DNA of 42,958 bases from positions 1 through 42,958 of the forward strand of contig JAPULZ010000216.1 of the NCBI GenBank assembly GCA_027294455.1, written 5' to 3'. Both the position numbers and the translations under genes were made by a program. Below the pieces are notes generated by a model. It saw nothing but the letters and a program-made list of their open reading frames with translations, was not told where the DNA came from and ran no database searches. Shown in pieces: positions 16,682 to 26,409 of the stretch. How positions within the stretch are numbered: the stretch's first letter is position 1; every line of letters begins with the position of its first letter. This DNA comes from Gemmatimonadota bacterium (lineage in GTDB: Bacteria; Gemmatimonadota; Gemmatimonadetes; Gemmatimonadales; GWC2-71-9).

Positions 16682-17260
16682 CTACCGCTGCACCACCGGA
16701 ATCGCCACCCGCGTGCGCTCCCACATCAAAACGATATCCGCTCCCGTCTCGGTTGGCTCGAGCTCGATGGTGAACGTTTCGACGTACTCAGAGTTGGCCG
16801 TGCTGGGGACCTGTGCTCGGGCGATCTCCTGGGCGATGATCTCCTCGGTGTAGGAGCCCTCGTGACCCCACTGATCGACGGCCCGGTTGACGATGATGAT
16901 CCACTCGGTCTCACCGGGGACCGTGTACAGCGCGTGGATGCCCGCGGGCACACCGATGCCCGCAATGGTCGTCGCCGCCGTGGTGTAAATGACGGTGGGT
17001 TCGTTGGCCCCGGTGCGCCAGAGCTGTCCGAAGGGGACGTTGTCGCCCCCGATCATCGTGCGCCCGCGGGCCGAAGGTCGTCCGTAGCAGACCTTTATTC
17101 GCTGGCTGCCGAGTTGGATCGTGGCGGAATCCAAGGGACTCCTCCGCCCCTCGACGGCAACCCGGCGATGCGGACAGCCCATGTCTCCCTGGGCGGCGAG
17201 CGGAGCCGTGATCGCCAGTCCGGCGATGGCGAGTGCTGCAACGGTCAACGGTGTCTTCAT
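16682..17260 (-). CDS. Secreted DUF2911-family protein
   Basis: The 192-residue protein has a clear Sec signal peptide (TVAALAIAGLAITAPLAAQG). The mature part shows DUF2911 hallmarks: a segment like QRIKVCYGRPSARGRTMIGG, then PFGQLWRTGANEPTVI, then IPAGIHALYTVP-type text (VPAGIHALYTVPGETEWIII), and a closing strand. The family is a small periplasmic or outer-membrane-associated beta domain of unknown function, common in Bacteroidota, Gemmatimonadota and related groups. Its ATG is two bases after the acs stop, with GAGGGG inside the end of acs as ribosome binding site, so it is translationally coupled to acs. Confidence 0.8.
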   Translation of the reverse strand: MKTPLTVAALAIAGLAITAPLAAQGDMGCPHRRVAVEGRRSPLDSATIQLGSQRIKVCYGRPSARGRTMIGGDNVPFGQLWRTGANEPTVIYTTAATTIAGIGVPAGIHALYTVPGETEWIIIVNRAVDQWGHEGSYTEEIIAQEIARAQVPSTANSEYVETFTIELEPTETGADIVLMWERTRVAIPVVQR

Positions 17261-17262
17261 GT

Positions 17263-19215
17263 TTACCCCTCGTTCTCTTCTCGGAGTTTCGCGAGGACGC
17301 TGTAGTCCTCGAGTGTAGTTGTATCGCCCACCTCCTGCTTGCCGGCGGCGATGTCGCGGAGCAACCGTCTCATGATCTTACCAGATCGCGTCTTCGGCAA
17401 AGCCTCAGTGAATCGGATCTGGTCCGGCCTCGCGATGGCGCCGATCTCCTTGGTGACGTGTTGGCCCAGGGTGTGCTTCAAGGCCGCCGCGTCCGGAGCG
17501 CTCTCCCGGAGCGTCACGAATGCCGCAATGGCTTCGCCCTTGATCTCGTGGGGGAATCCCACCACGGCGGCTTCGGCCACCGCGTCGTGGGAGACCAGGG
17601 CACTCTCGACTTCCGCGGTGCCCATCCGGTGGCCCGAGACGTTGATGACATCGTCGACACGGCCGAGCAACCAAAAGTAGCCGTCGGCGTCCTGGCGGGC
17701 GCCGTCACCGGTGAAGTAGCAGCCCGGAACCTGTGACCAGTATTGCTCCTGATACCGTTCGTCGTCCCCGTACAACGTGCGCAACATGGAGGGCCACGGT
17801 TGCCGGATCACGAGAAACCCGCCGTCGGGCGGTTCGACGCTCTCGCCGGCATCGTTCACGATGTCTGGGGCCACGCCGAAGAACGGGACCGTCGCGCTCC
17901 CCGGTTTGGTGGCGATGGCGCCGGGGAGTGGGGTCAGCATCTGGGCGCCCGTTTCGGTTTGCCACCAGGTGTCGACGATCGGGCACCGCTCGTTGCCGAT
18001 GATCCGGTGGTACCACATCCAAGCTTCGGGGTTGATGGGCTCGCCGACGGTGCCCAGGAGTCGCAGGGACGACAGGTCGTGCCGCTGCGGGTGTTCGTCG
18101 CCCCACTTGATGAACGTCCGTATGGCCGTCGGGGCCGTATAGAAGATCGTGACCTTGTGCCGTTCGATCATGTCCCAAAACCGATCGGGGGCCGGGTGGT
18201 TGGGCGCGCCCTCGTACATGACGCCCGTGGCACCGTTGGTGAGGATGCCGTAGACGATGTACGAATGTCCCGTGACCCATCCGATGTCGGCCGTGCACCA
18301 GTACACGTCGTCGTCTCTGAGGTCGAAGACGTATTTGCTCGTCAGATAGGTCCCGACCATGTAGCCGCCCGTGGTGTGGACGATGCCCTTTGGTTTGCCC
18401 GTGGTGCCCGACGTGTAGAGGATGTAGAGCAGATGCTCGCTGTCGAGTGGCTCGGCCGCGCATTCGTCGTCGGCGTCGGTCATCAATTCATGCCACCAAT
18501 GATCGCGCCCCGCCTGCATCGTGACGTCGTTGTTGGTCCGTTGCAGGACCACCACGGCCTCCACCGACGGTGTACGGAGCAGGGCTTCGTCCACCGCTGC
18601 CTTGAGCGGCACGATGTTCCCTCGCCGCCATCCCCCGTCGGCCGTGATCACGGCCTTGGCCTAGGCGTCGGTAATGCGATCGACCAGGGCATTGGCGCTG
18701 AATCCCCCGAAGACGATGCTGTGCGCGGCACCGATGCGGGCGCAGGCCAGCATTGCGATGGGAAGTTCCAACACCATGGGCATGTAGATGCACACGCGAT
18801 CGCCCTTTGCTACCCCGAGTGTCTTCAAGACGTTGGCGAACCGGCAAACCTCCCGGTGCAGCTCGCGGAATGTGAGCGTGCGCTGGTCGCCGGGTTCGCC
18901 CTCCCACACATAGGCGATCTTGTCCCCGCGGCCCGCATCGAGATGTCGATCGAGGCAGTTGTAGCTGATGTTGGTGGTGCCGCCGACGAACCACTTCGCG
19001 TGCGGCAGATCCCATTCGAGCACCTTGTCCCACTTCTTGAACCAATGCAGCTCGTCGGCTACCCGTGCCCAGAACGTCTCCGGGGAATTGATGGACTCGT
19101 CGTACAGCCGCCGGTACTCATCGACGCTGCCGCAAACCGATTGGCGGGCGAAGGCCGCCGAGGGAGGAAAGGATCGTGTCTCGTGGGACAAGCTTTCAAT
19201 GTCGTCTCCAGCCAT
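17263..19215 (-). pseudogene. acs: Acetyl-CoA synthetase interrupted by one in-frame TAG
   Basis: The frame encodes a full-length AMP-forming acetyl-CoA synthetase (acetate + ATP + CoA to acetyl-CoA; 650 positions including the stop). Seen in order: N-terminal [42 protein letters not shown], the P-loop [11 protein letters not shown], the adenylation motifs ([14 protein letters not shown] and [19 protein letters not shown]) and the regulatory lysine motif [12 protein letters not shown] single TAG at 18661-18663 splits it in the segment [20 protein letters not shown], where homologues read through with a glutamine or similar residue; the frame is unbroken on both sides. Start 19215 has AGGAA upstream. 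If real, the lesion inactivates the enzyme unless suppressed; an assembly or base-call error is equally possible. Confidence 0.85.
18661..18663 (-). other. In-frame amber codon within acs
   Basis: The plus strand reads CTA, giving TAG on the coding strand. Many genes in this window use TAG as their normal terminator (for example aroA, rplM, rpsO, pnp and rseP), so general recoding of TAG as sense is unlikely. One transition would restore CAG (Gln). Confidence 0.85.
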
Positions 19216-19305
19216 CCGAGTTCCTGTCGGGTGTGGGGTCGAAGCCGGTCGGTTCGTACCGCGACAATCGGACCTTGTCGTCGGGATGTCAAGGAAATCG
19301 GGGGG

Positions 19306-20580
19306 ATGTACATTCCACCGATGGAGATCGCGCTTCCGGGTGACAAGAGTCTGACGCACCGGGCGTTACTCCTCGCTGCGCTGGCGTCGGGCACGAGCGT
19401 CATCGAGGACCCGCTGACCTCGCTGGATGCCCGGACGATGGCGGCGCTGCTGCGCCGACTCGGAGTGTCGGTCTCGCCCATGCGGGGCCGCACGGTCCGG
19501 ATTGGCGGTGTGGGCCTCCGCGGGTTGCGGCAGCCGACGACCACGTTGCACTGCGGGAACTCCGGCACCGCCGTGCGTTTTCTGTTGGGCGTGCTCGCGG
19601 GTGCTGCGCCACCGTTCACGGCACGCCTCACGGGCGACGCGTCGCTGCGTCGCCGCCCGATGCGGCGTGTCACCGCGCCGCTTCGGCTCATGGGCGCGTC
19701 GTTTGTGGAGTTGGCAGGAGACGGTTTGCCGGTGGTGGTCCACGGGAGACGCCTGCAGTCGATCGTGTACCAGCCGGACGTGGCGAGCGCGCAAGTCAAG
19801 AGTGCGGTTCTCCTGGCGGCCCTCGTGGCGGGCGTCGAGGTCACATTGCGGGAACCGGTGGCCTCGCGCGATCACACCGAGCGTATGTTGCGATCGCTCG
19901 GGGTTCCGCTGGCGGGAAACGCTCAAGCGGTGACCCTGTCACCTGTCGAATCGATCCAAGCCTTCTCCATGCGGATTCCGGGAGATCCATCGTCCGCCGC
20001 GTTCCCGGCCGCCGCGGCCGTGCTCGCGGGACGAGGCGAGATCCACCTCACCCAGGTCGGAGTGAATCCCACCCGGATCGGATTCTTCGCGGTGATCGAG
20101 CGCATGGGGGCCCAGGTGGATATTGCCAACGTGACGGACTGGATGGGCGAGCCGGTTGGCGATGTCGTGGTGCGGGCATCCTCGCTGACGGCCACGACGG
20201 TGCCCCGGGAAGAGGTGCCGTCGCTGATCGATGAGATCCCCATGCTCGCCGTGCTGGCCAGCATGGCCGAAGGTACCACGACCTTCGAGGGCGTGTCGGA
20301 ACTCCGGGTGAAGGAAAGCGACCGCCTGGGACTCCTGGCGGCCAATCTCGCAGCCGTGGGCAAGCGCTGCGCGGTCGAGGGCGACACCCTCACCGTCGAG
20401 GGCTCGGACCGGGCTCCGGCCGGGGCCGTCGAGACCGCCTTCGACCACCGCATGGCCATGGCGTTTGCGGTCATGGACCGGATTCCGGGTGCGTCGGTCC
20501 GATTGTCCGAGACGGCATCTCCCGAAGTCAGCTATCCGGGCTTCTTCGCGGACCTCGATGAGGTGGCGCCTCTTGGCTAG
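19306..20580 (+). CDS. aroA: 3-phosphoshikimate 1-carboxyvinyltransferase (EPSP synthase)
   Basis: This 424-residue enzyme transfers the enolpyruvyl group of PEP to shikimate-3-phosphate in the chorismate pathway. Motifs: [15 protein letters not shown] near the N-terminus (phosphate and PEP-binding lysine), [25 protein letters not shown], the second-domain VKESDRL segment and the closing [14 protein letters not shown] 19306 gives [12 protein letters not shown] and has AAGGA upstream; ATG 19321 is an alternative. The long frame upstream of 19306 is antisense to acs and is not coding. It overlaps cmk at its 3' end, a frequently conserved aroA-cmk-rpsA order. Confidence 0.93.
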   Translation: MYIPPMEIALPGDKSLTHRALLLAALASGTSVIEDPLTSLDARTMAALLRRLGVSVSPMRGRTVRIGGVGLRGLRQPTTTLHCGNSGTAVRFLLGVLAGAAPPFTARLTGDASLRRRPMRRVTAPLRLMGASFVELAGDGLPVVVHGRRLQSIVYQPDVASAQVKSAVLLAALVAGVEVTLREPVASRDHTERMLRSLGVPLAGNAQAVTLSPVESIQAFSMRIPGDPSSAAFPAAAAVLAGRGEIHLTQVGVNPTRIGFFAVIERMGAQVDIANVTDWMGEPVGDVVVRASSLTATTVPREEVPSLIDEIPMLAVLASMAEGTTTFEGVSELRVKESDRLGLLAANLAAVGKRCAVEGDTLTVEGSDRAPAGAVETAFDHRMAMAFAVMDRIPGASVRLSETASPEVSYPGFFADLDEVAPLG

Positions 20581-21256
20581 TCGCGTGATTGCCATCGACG
20601 GACCCGCCGGATCCGGGAAGACATCCACCGCGAAGGCGGTCGCGGCCGAACTGGAACTGGCGCATCTCGACAGCGGCGCCTTGTACCGCGCCGTCACCCT
20701 GGTCATGCTCGACGCGGAGCTTCGGCTGGACGAGAGGCGCATCGTTGAGGCCGCCAACTCGCACGGCGTCGGCCTGCGAGATGTGCACGGGAGCTTTCAT
20801 CCGTTCGTTGACGGTTTCGACGTGTCCAAGGTGGTGCGTTCGCAGGACGTCACCGCACAGGTTTCCCAGGTGGCGGCGCTGCCCACGGTACGCGACTGGG
20901 TCAACGGCGTTCTACGCCAGCTGGTGGCGGACCATCCGGCGGGTGCCGTGGCGGACGGTCGGGACGTCGGTACGGTGATTTTCCCCGACGCCATCCTCAA
21001 GGTGTTCCTCACGGCTAGTCTCGAGGAGCGGGCGCTCCGCCGGGCCAAACAGGAGGGCCGGGTGGATATCGACGGCGACGGCGTGGCACGACTATCCAGG
21101 GCCATTCAGGAACGCGACACGGCCGATGCGAGTCGGGCTGTCGCTCCGCTCGTGGCCGCTCCCGATGCCCTCCACATCGATACGACCCAGTTGGCCTTCG
21201 GGGAGCAGGTCGCGGCTGTGGTCGACAAGGCGAAGCCCCTCTTGGGCATCGCTTGA
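20558..21256 (+). CDS. cmk: Cytidylate kinase
   Basis: The 232-residue enzyme phosphorylates CMP and dCMP. It shows the P-loop IAIDGPAGSGKTSTAK right after the N-terminus, LDSGALYRAVTL, the ADGRDVGTVIFPDA nucleotide-binding segment and the lid arginines in ERALRRAKQEGR. ATG 20558 overlaps the last 23 bases of aroA; a TTG at 20573 is an alternative start that would begin [10 protein letters not shown]. Translational coupling to aroA is likely. Confidence 0.93.
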   Translation: MRWRLLASRVIAIDGPAGSGKTSTAKAVAAELELAHLDSGALYRAVTLVMLDAELRLDERRIVEAANSHGVGLRDVHGSFHPFVDGFDVSKVVRSQDVTAQVSQVAALPTVRDWVNGVLRQLVADHPAGAVADGRDVGTVIFPDAILKVFLTASLEERALRRAKQEGRVDIDGDGVARLSRAIQERDTADASRAVAPLVAAPDALHIDTTQLAFGEQVAAVVDKAKPLLGIA

Positions 21257-21281
21257 CCCCTCTATGCCGCCCGCCTACTTT
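21253..21281 (+). promoter_or_regulatory. Predicted rpsA promoter
   Basis: TTGACC (21253-21258) and TACTTT (21276-21281) are 17 bases apart. The -35 element sits on the cmk stop codon. The start site would be near 21288, giving a leader of about 40 bases before rpsA. The -10 is weak by E. coli standards, so this rests mainly on spacing and the -35. Confidence 0.4.
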
Positions 21282-21328
21282 GCGAGGCTAGAACGGAATG
21301 GTCCATCCACCCTTCAACCGGCTGTCCC

Positions 21329-23218
21329 ATGTCTGACGTAACCTCGGATCCCGAACCCTCAACCTCCCCACCCCCCGGCGCACCCCGAATCACCCCGGTT
21401 CGCTCGGATCTCTACGACGAACAGTATTCAGACGAAGAATACGCGGAGATGCTGGCCCTCTACGAGGGCACGCTGCAGAGCATCGCCGAAGGGGAGTTCG
21501 TAGTCTCGAAGGTCCTCCGCGTGACCGAAACCCACGTGATTCTCGACGTGGGGTTCAAGTCGGAGGGGGCCGTGTCGCTCGACGAGTTCAAGGCGGTCGA
21601 CGATATCAAGCCGGGCGATGAAGTCGAGGTCTTTCTCGAGAATCTCGAGGACGAACACGGCGCGGTCCAGCTCTCGAAGAAGAAGGCCGACTTCATGCGG
21701 GTGTGGGAGAAGATCCGCACGGCGTACGAAGACGACCAGCCGGTCGAAGGCACGCTCATGAAGAAGATCAAGGGTGGGGTGGTGGTCGACCTCATGGGTG
21801 TCGACGCGTTCCTGCCGGGCAGTCAGATCGCCTTGCGGCGCGTCCCGAACATAGATGAGCTGCTGGGACAGAGCTACGAGTTCAAGATCATCAAGCTGAA
21901 CAAGCGGCGCCGCAACATCGTCGTGTCGCGGCGTGTGATTCTCGAAGCCGAGCGTGCCACCAAGCGGGAAACGCTGATGAAGGAGTTGGAGGTCGGTCAG
22001 GTACGGACCGGCGTCGTCAAGAACATCACCGACTTCGGCGCTTTCATCGATCTCGGCGGCGTAGACGGTTTGCTGCACATCACCGACATGAGCTACGGCC
22101 GGGTGTCACACCCGTCCGAGATGGTGAAGATCGGCGAGGACGTGGACGTGAAAATCCTGGATATCGATTGGCAGCGGGAGCGGATCTCCCTCGGCCTCAA
22201 GCAGCTCCAGGAATACCCCTGGGAGAAAGTGGCCGAGAAGTATCCGGTGGGCTCGCGGCTCCAGGGGAAGGTCGTGAGCATTACCAATTACGGGGCTTTC
22301 GTGGAACTCGAGCCGGGCATCGAAGGACTCGTCCACATCAGTGAAATGAGCTGGACGCGCACCGTGCGTCATCCGTCGACGGTGGTGTCGATCGGCGAAA
22401 CGATCGAGGCCGTAGTGTTGAAGGTCGACCCGTCAGACGAGAAGATCTCCCTCGGCATGAAGCAGACGGAACAGGACCCGTGGATGGTCTTGCCGATGAA
22501 ATATCCCGTCGGAACGCGAAGCACCGGCAAGGTGCGCAACCTCACGTCCTTCGGCGCGTTCGTCGAGATCGAGCCGGGAATCGATGGATTGATTCACATC
22601 TCCGATATGTCGTGGACCAAGCGGGTGCAGCATCCGTCGGAGGTGGTGAAGAAAGGTGACGAAGTGGACGTCCTGATTCTCAACATCGATCCCGACAACA
22701 AACGGATCTCCCTCGGCCTCAAGCAGGCGCAGGAAGATCCCTGGCTCAAGATCGGCGAGCAGTACCCCGTCGGCACAGAGCTCGAGGGGCGGGTGGTACG
22801 CTTCCAGGACGGTGGTGTCGTCGCGGACATGGGGAACGATCTGGAAGGCATCGTCCCGAAGAGCGATCTCGGTCTGCCCGAAGAGCCGCCGGTGGAGGAA
22901 CAGGTGCAGATCGGACAACATGTCGCCCTAACTGTCGTCGAGGTCGATCCCATTCACCACCGGGTGTTGTTGGTGGCGAGAGAGTTTCTCGACCAGGTGG
23001 ACCCGATAGCGCCACCGCCGGCGGCGGAGGACAATGGCGGGGGCGAAGCGAAATCGTCCGAGGCCGTGAGTGTAGACGCCGGGGACGCAGCGGCGTCCGA
23101 CCCACCGGCGGCCGAAGATGCGCCGGCCAAAGATGCGGCGCCGACCGAAGATGCGGCCCCGGTCGCCGACGCCGAGCACCCTGAAGCGTCGGCCAAGGCT
23201 GAGCCCGCAGTCGAGTAA
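21329..23218 (+). CDS. rpsA: 30S ribosomal protein S1
   Basis: The 629-residue protein has six S1 (OB-fold) domains between roughly residues 50 and 550. The four central ones carry the familiar text such as GVVKNITDFGAFIDLGGVDG, VSITNYGAFVELEPGIEG and VRNLTSFGAFVEIEPGIDG, each followed by GL(V/I)HIS. S1 recruits mRNA to the 30S subunit, which matters here because many genes have weak ribosome binding sites. The N-terminus is a proline-rich extension of about 30 residues. The last 75 or so residues form a low-complexity Ala/Glu/Asp/Pro tail with repeated A-E/K-D-A units, not part of the standard core. A strong terminator follows. Confidence 0.95.
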   Translation: MSDVTSDPEPSTSPPPGAPRITPVRSDLYDEQYSDEEYAEMLALYEGTLQSIAEGEFVVSKVLRVTETHVILDVGFKSEGAVSLDEFKAVDDIKPGDEVEVFLENLEDEHGAVQLSKKKADFMRVWEKIRTAYEDDQPVEGTLMKKIKGGVVVDLMGVDAFLPGSQIALRRVPNIDELLGQSYEFKIIKLNKRRRNIVVSRRVILEAERATKRETLMKELEVGQVRTGVVKNITDFGAFIDLGGVDGLLHITDMSYGRVSHPSEMVKIGEDVDVKILDIDWQRERISLGLKQLQEYPWEKVAEKYPVGSRLQGKVVSITNYGAFVELEPGIEGLVHISEMSWTRTVRHPSTVVSIGETIEAVVLKVDPSDEKISLGMKQTEQDPWMVLPMKYPVGTRSTGKVRNLTSFGAFVEIEPGIDGLIHISDMSWTKRVQHPSEVVKKGDEVDVLILNIDPDNKRISLGLKQAQEDPWLKIGEQYPVGTELEGRVVRFQDGGVVADMGNDLEGIVPKSDLGLPEEPPVEEQVQIGQHVALTVVEVDPIHHRVLLVAREFLDQVDPIAPPPAAEDNGGGEAKSSEAVSVDAGDAAASDPPAAEDAPAKDAAPTEDAAPVADAEHPEASAKAEPAVE

Positions 23219-23237
23219 GTTTGCGACGTGTATTCCA

Positions 23238-23279
23238 CGCCGGCAGTCTGGAACTCTCCGGGCTGCCGGCGTTTTTTTT
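23238..23279 (+). terminator. Strong rho-independent terminator after rpsA
   Basis: A stem of about 15 bp (23238-23252 with 23257-23271, including wobble pairs, outer nine pairs perfect) with a four-base loop is followed directly by eight Ts (23272-23279). It separates rpsA from the acyl-CoA carboxylase operon. Confidence 0.9.
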
Positions 23280-23343
23280 CTCTTGCCGACAGCCACGAGG
23301 GCTGTGACCGGTCTGCCGTGGCAGGTCCAGCCAATCCTTTCCT

Positions 23344-24894
23344 ATGAGTATCCATGACAAGCTGAACGCGCTGCAACAACTGAAGGACCAGTCCGAGGCG
23401 GGGGGAGGAGAGCGACGCATCGAGGCCCAGCACGCGAAGGGCAAGCTCACCGCTCGCGAGCGACTCGATTTGTTGCTCGACCCCGGGTCCTTCGTCGAGC
23501 TCGATCGCTTTGTCACTCACCGCTCGACCGACTTCGGACTGGAGGACCAGAAGATCCTGGGGGACGGCGTGGTGACCGGCTACGGCGCCATCGACGGACG
23601 GCAGGTTTACGTATTCTCCCAGGACTTCACTGTCTTCGGCGGGTCCCTCGCGGAAGCCCACGCCGAAAAGATTTGCAAGATCATGGACCTCGCCGTGCGC
23701 AACGGCACACCCGTGATCGGGCTCAATGACTCGGGCGGCGCCCGGATTCAAGAAGGCGTCGCGTCATTGGGCGGCTATGCCGACATCTTTCTCCGCAATA
23801 CCAAGGCGTCGGGGGTCGTCCCGCAAATCAGCGCCATCCTCGGGCCGTGCGCTGGCGGTGCCGTATACAGCCCGGCGATCACCGACTTCGTATTCATGGT
23901 CCGTGGACTCTCCTACATGTTCGTGACCGGCCCCAACGTCGTAAAAACCGTCACGCACGCCGACGTCACGACCGACGAACTGGGCGGCGCTGACACGCAC
24001 GGCACGACATCGGGCATCGCACATTTCGTCCACGATTCCGAGCTCGAGTGCCTGCAGGGGATCCGCGCACTCATGGGGTTCATCCCCAGCAACAATCTGG
24101 ACAGTGCCCCGGTCAAGGAGTGCGAGGACGCGGCGGACCGGTGCGACGAAGAGCTCCTCGCCATCGTCCCCGACAATCCCAACAAGCCTTACGACATGCT
24201 GGACGTCATCCATCGCGTGGTGGACGAGGGCGAGCTGCTGCAGGTGCATGCCGCTTTCGCCGGCAACCTCGTCGTGGGATTCGCCAGGCTCGATGGGAGG
24301 CCCGTGGGGGTCGTGGCCAACCAACCGGCGGTCCTGGCCGGCGTGCTGGACATCGCGGCGTCGCTCAAGGGTGCCCGTTTCATTCGCTTTTGCGACGCGT
24401 TCAACATTCCCCTCGTCACCTTCGAAGACGTGCCCGGTTTCCTTCCCGGCGTGGAACAGGAACATGGCGGCATCATCAAGCATGGCGCGAAGCTGTTGTA
24501 CGCTTACTGCGAAGCCACGGTACCGAAGCTCACGGTCATCACGCGCAAGGCGTACGGTGGCGCGTATGACGTCATGAGCTCCAAGCATGTAGGCGCGGAT
24601 TTCAACATTGCATGGCCGACGGCCGAGATCGCCGTCATGGGGCCCAAAGCGGCCGTAGAGATTCTCTTTCGCCGCGACATCGCCGAGGCCAAAGATCCGG
24701 AGCAGAAACTCGAGGAACTCGAGCGAGACTATCGAGAAAGGTTTGCCAACCCCTATCACGCTGCCGCCCGGGGCTATCTCGATGACGTGATCGATCCCCG
24801 GGAAACCCGTCCCCGGTTGATTTCTGCGTTGCACACGCTGCAGTCCAAACGAGACAAGGGGCCGCCCAAGAAGCATGGCAACATCCCGCTGTAG
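23344..24894 (+). CDS. pccB: Acyl-CoA carboxylase carboxyltransferase subunit (propionyl/methylmalonyl-CoA type)
   Basis: The 516-residue protein is a fused two-domain carboxyltransferase of the PccB/MmdA type. It transfers carboxyl from carboxybiotin to an acyl-CoA, most likely propionyl-CoA. Motifs are [37 protein letters not shown], the oxyanion-forming [11 protein letters not shown], and in the second half [29 protein letters not shown] and [16 protein letters not shown]. The C-terminus [14 protein letters not shown] is typical of PccB. It heads an operon with biotin carboxylase (12-base gap), then a methyltransferase and a biotin carrier. Substrate preference (propionyl versus acetyl) is inferred from family resemblance only. 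Confidence 0.92.
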   Translation: MSIHDKLNALQQLKDQSEAGGGERRIEAQHAKGKLTARERLDLLLDPGSFVELDRFVTHRSTDFGLEDQKILGDGVVTGYGAIDGRQVYVFSQDFTVFGGSLAEAHAEKICKIMDLAVRNGTPVIGLNDSGGARIQEGVASLGGYADIFLRNTKASGVVPQISAILGPCAGGAVYSPAITDFVFMVRGLSYMFVTGPNVVKTVTHADVTTDELGGADTHGTTSGIAHFVHDSELECLQGIRALMGFIPSNNLDSAPVKECEDAADRCDEELLAIVPDNPNKPYDMLDVIHRVVDEGELLQVHAAFAGNLVVGFARLDGRPVGVVANQPAVLAGVLDIAASLKGARFIRFCDAFNIPLVTFEDVPGFLPGVEQEHGGIIKHGAKLLYAYCEATVPKLTVITRKAYGGAYDVMSSKHVGADFNIAWPTAEIAVMGPKAAVEILFRRDIAEAKDPEQKLEELERDYRERFANPYHAAARGYLDDVIDPRETRPRLISALHTLQSKRDKGPPKKHGNIPL

Positions 24895-24906
24895 GAGATC
24901 AGGGCT

Positions 24907-26409
24907 GTGATCAACCGCGTCCTCGTCGCCAATCGCGGCGAGATCGCCTTGCGCATCATCCGGGCGTGTCGGGAGGAAGGCCTCGAATCGGTAGCGGTGT
25001 ACTCCGAAGTGGATCACCTGAGTCCCTACGTGACGGCCGCCGATTGCGCCGTGGCGATCGGGCCGCCCCCGGCGTCCGAATCCTACCTCGCGATCTCTCG
25101 CTTACTCGACGCCGCCCGCGCCACCAACGCCGACGCGGTGCATCCCGGATACGGTTTTCTGGCGGAGCGAGCCGAGTTCGCCGACGCGGTCCGGCAGGCC
25201 GGTCTCGTGTTCGTCGGTCCGTCGGGGTCCGCGATTCGGGCCATGGGGGAGAAGACCGAGGCACGGCGCCGCATGCAAGAGAGCGGCGTCCCGGTGGTGC
25301 CCGGCTCCATGGAGAGCATCCTCGGCGTAGACCATGCGGCGACCCTCGCCGCCGAGGTGGGGTATCCGATCTTCCTGAAGGCCGTCGCCGGGGGTGGGGG
25401 CAAGGGCATGCGGCGCGTGGAGTCGGAGGCAGAGCTGCCCAGTGCCTTTCGCCAGGCGACCTCGGAAGCGCGCAAGGCGTTCGGCAACGGCGACATGTAC
25501 GTCGAGCGGTGCATCGAGCGCCCGCGTCATGTGGAAATCCAGATCCTCGGCGACCGATTCGGCAACGTCGTCCACTTGGGAGAGCGGGAGTGTTCGATTC
25601 AGCGGCGGCACCAGAAGCTGATCGAAGAATCCCCGTCACCGGCCGTCGACCCGGCACTTCGCGTGGAGATGGGGGAGGTGGCTCTCCGGGCGGCGCGCTC
25701 GGTGCAATACGAGGGGGCGGGCACCGTAGAGTTCTTGTTGGAGCCCGACGGCCGCTTTCATTTCCTGGAGATGAACACGCGGATCCAGGTCGAGCACCCG
25801 ATCACCGAGCTCGTGTACGGCGTGGACCTGGTGCGGCAACAGCTGCGCATCGCGGCGGGGCACTCGCTGGAGACCCAGGAGTTTGCGAGCGGCCCCACCG
25901 GACACGCCATCGAGTGCCGCATCACCAGCGAAGATCCCTACAACGCCTTCTTGCCTGATACGGGAACCATCGAATTCCTGCGCATTCCGTCCGGGCCCGG
26001 CGTGCGGTGGGATGGTGGCGTCGCGGTGGGGAACATCATCGGACTGCACTACGATCCCCTGCTCGGCAAACTCATCGTGTGGGGTGAGACGCGCCCGGAA
26101 GCCATCGCCCGGATGCGGCGGGCGCTGGACGAATTGGTGGTGGTGGGCGTCTCGACCTCGCAGCCGTTTCATTCCCTGGTGCTCGCCCATGAGGCGTTCG
26201 AGGCGGGCCGCTACGACACGGGATATGTGGACGCCCACATGGAGGCTCTGTTGTCGGCCGACGGCGGGCCGGATGGGCTCGAAGCGGTAGTGGTCGCCGC
26301 GGCGCTAGCCGAGCACCGGCGTCGCCGAGCGGCGGTGCCCACCCCGGTGGCCTCGCGGGGCGCCGAGTCAGACTGGCTGCGCGCCGCCCGCCGAGACGGG
26401 CTGCGATGA
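24907..26409 (+). CDS. accC: Biotin carboxylase subunit of acyl-CoA carboxylase
   Basis: This 500-residue ATP-grasp enzyme carboxylates biotin with bicarbonate and ATP. It opens with INRVLVANRGEIALRIIRAC and contains the glycine-rich ATP loop VAGGGGKGMRRV, ERPRHVEIQILGD, ERECSIQRRHQKLIEE and the catalytic MNTRIQVEHPITEL. The length is that of a stand-alone biotin carboxylase with a C-terminal extension of about 50 residues; no biotinyl domain is fused, because that is the separate gene at 27632. GTG start. The TGA overlaps the ATG of the next gene (26406-26409). Confidence 0.92.
   Translation: MINRVLVANRGEIALRIIRACREEGLESVAVYSEVDHLSPYVTAADCAVAIGPPPASESYLAISRLLDAARATNADAVHPGYGFLAERAEFADAVRQAGLVFVGPSGSAIRAMGEKTEARRRMQESGVPVVPGSMESILGVDHAATLAAEVGYPIFLKAVAGGGGKGMRRVESEAELPSAFRQATSEARKAFGNGDMYVERCIERPRHVEIQILGDRFGNVVHLGERECSIQRRHQKLIEESPSPAVDPALRVEMGEVALRAARSVQYEGAGTVEFLLEPDGRFHFLEMNTRIQVEHPITELVYGVDLVRQQLRIAAGHSLETQEFASGPTGHAIECRITSEDPYNAFLPDTGTIEFLRIPSGPGVRWDGGVAVGNIIGLHYDPLLGKLIVWGETRPEAIARMRRALDELVVVGVSTSQPFHSLVLAHEAFEAGRYDTGYVDAHMEALLSADGGPDGLEAVVVAAALAEHRRRRAAVPTPVASRGAESDWLRAARRDGLR

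Noticed and set aside
17743..19305. Long plus-strand frame extending aroA upstream by about 520 codons
   Set aside because: It is antisense to acs, whose motifs are unmistakable; EPSP synthase homology begins only at about 19306-19330.
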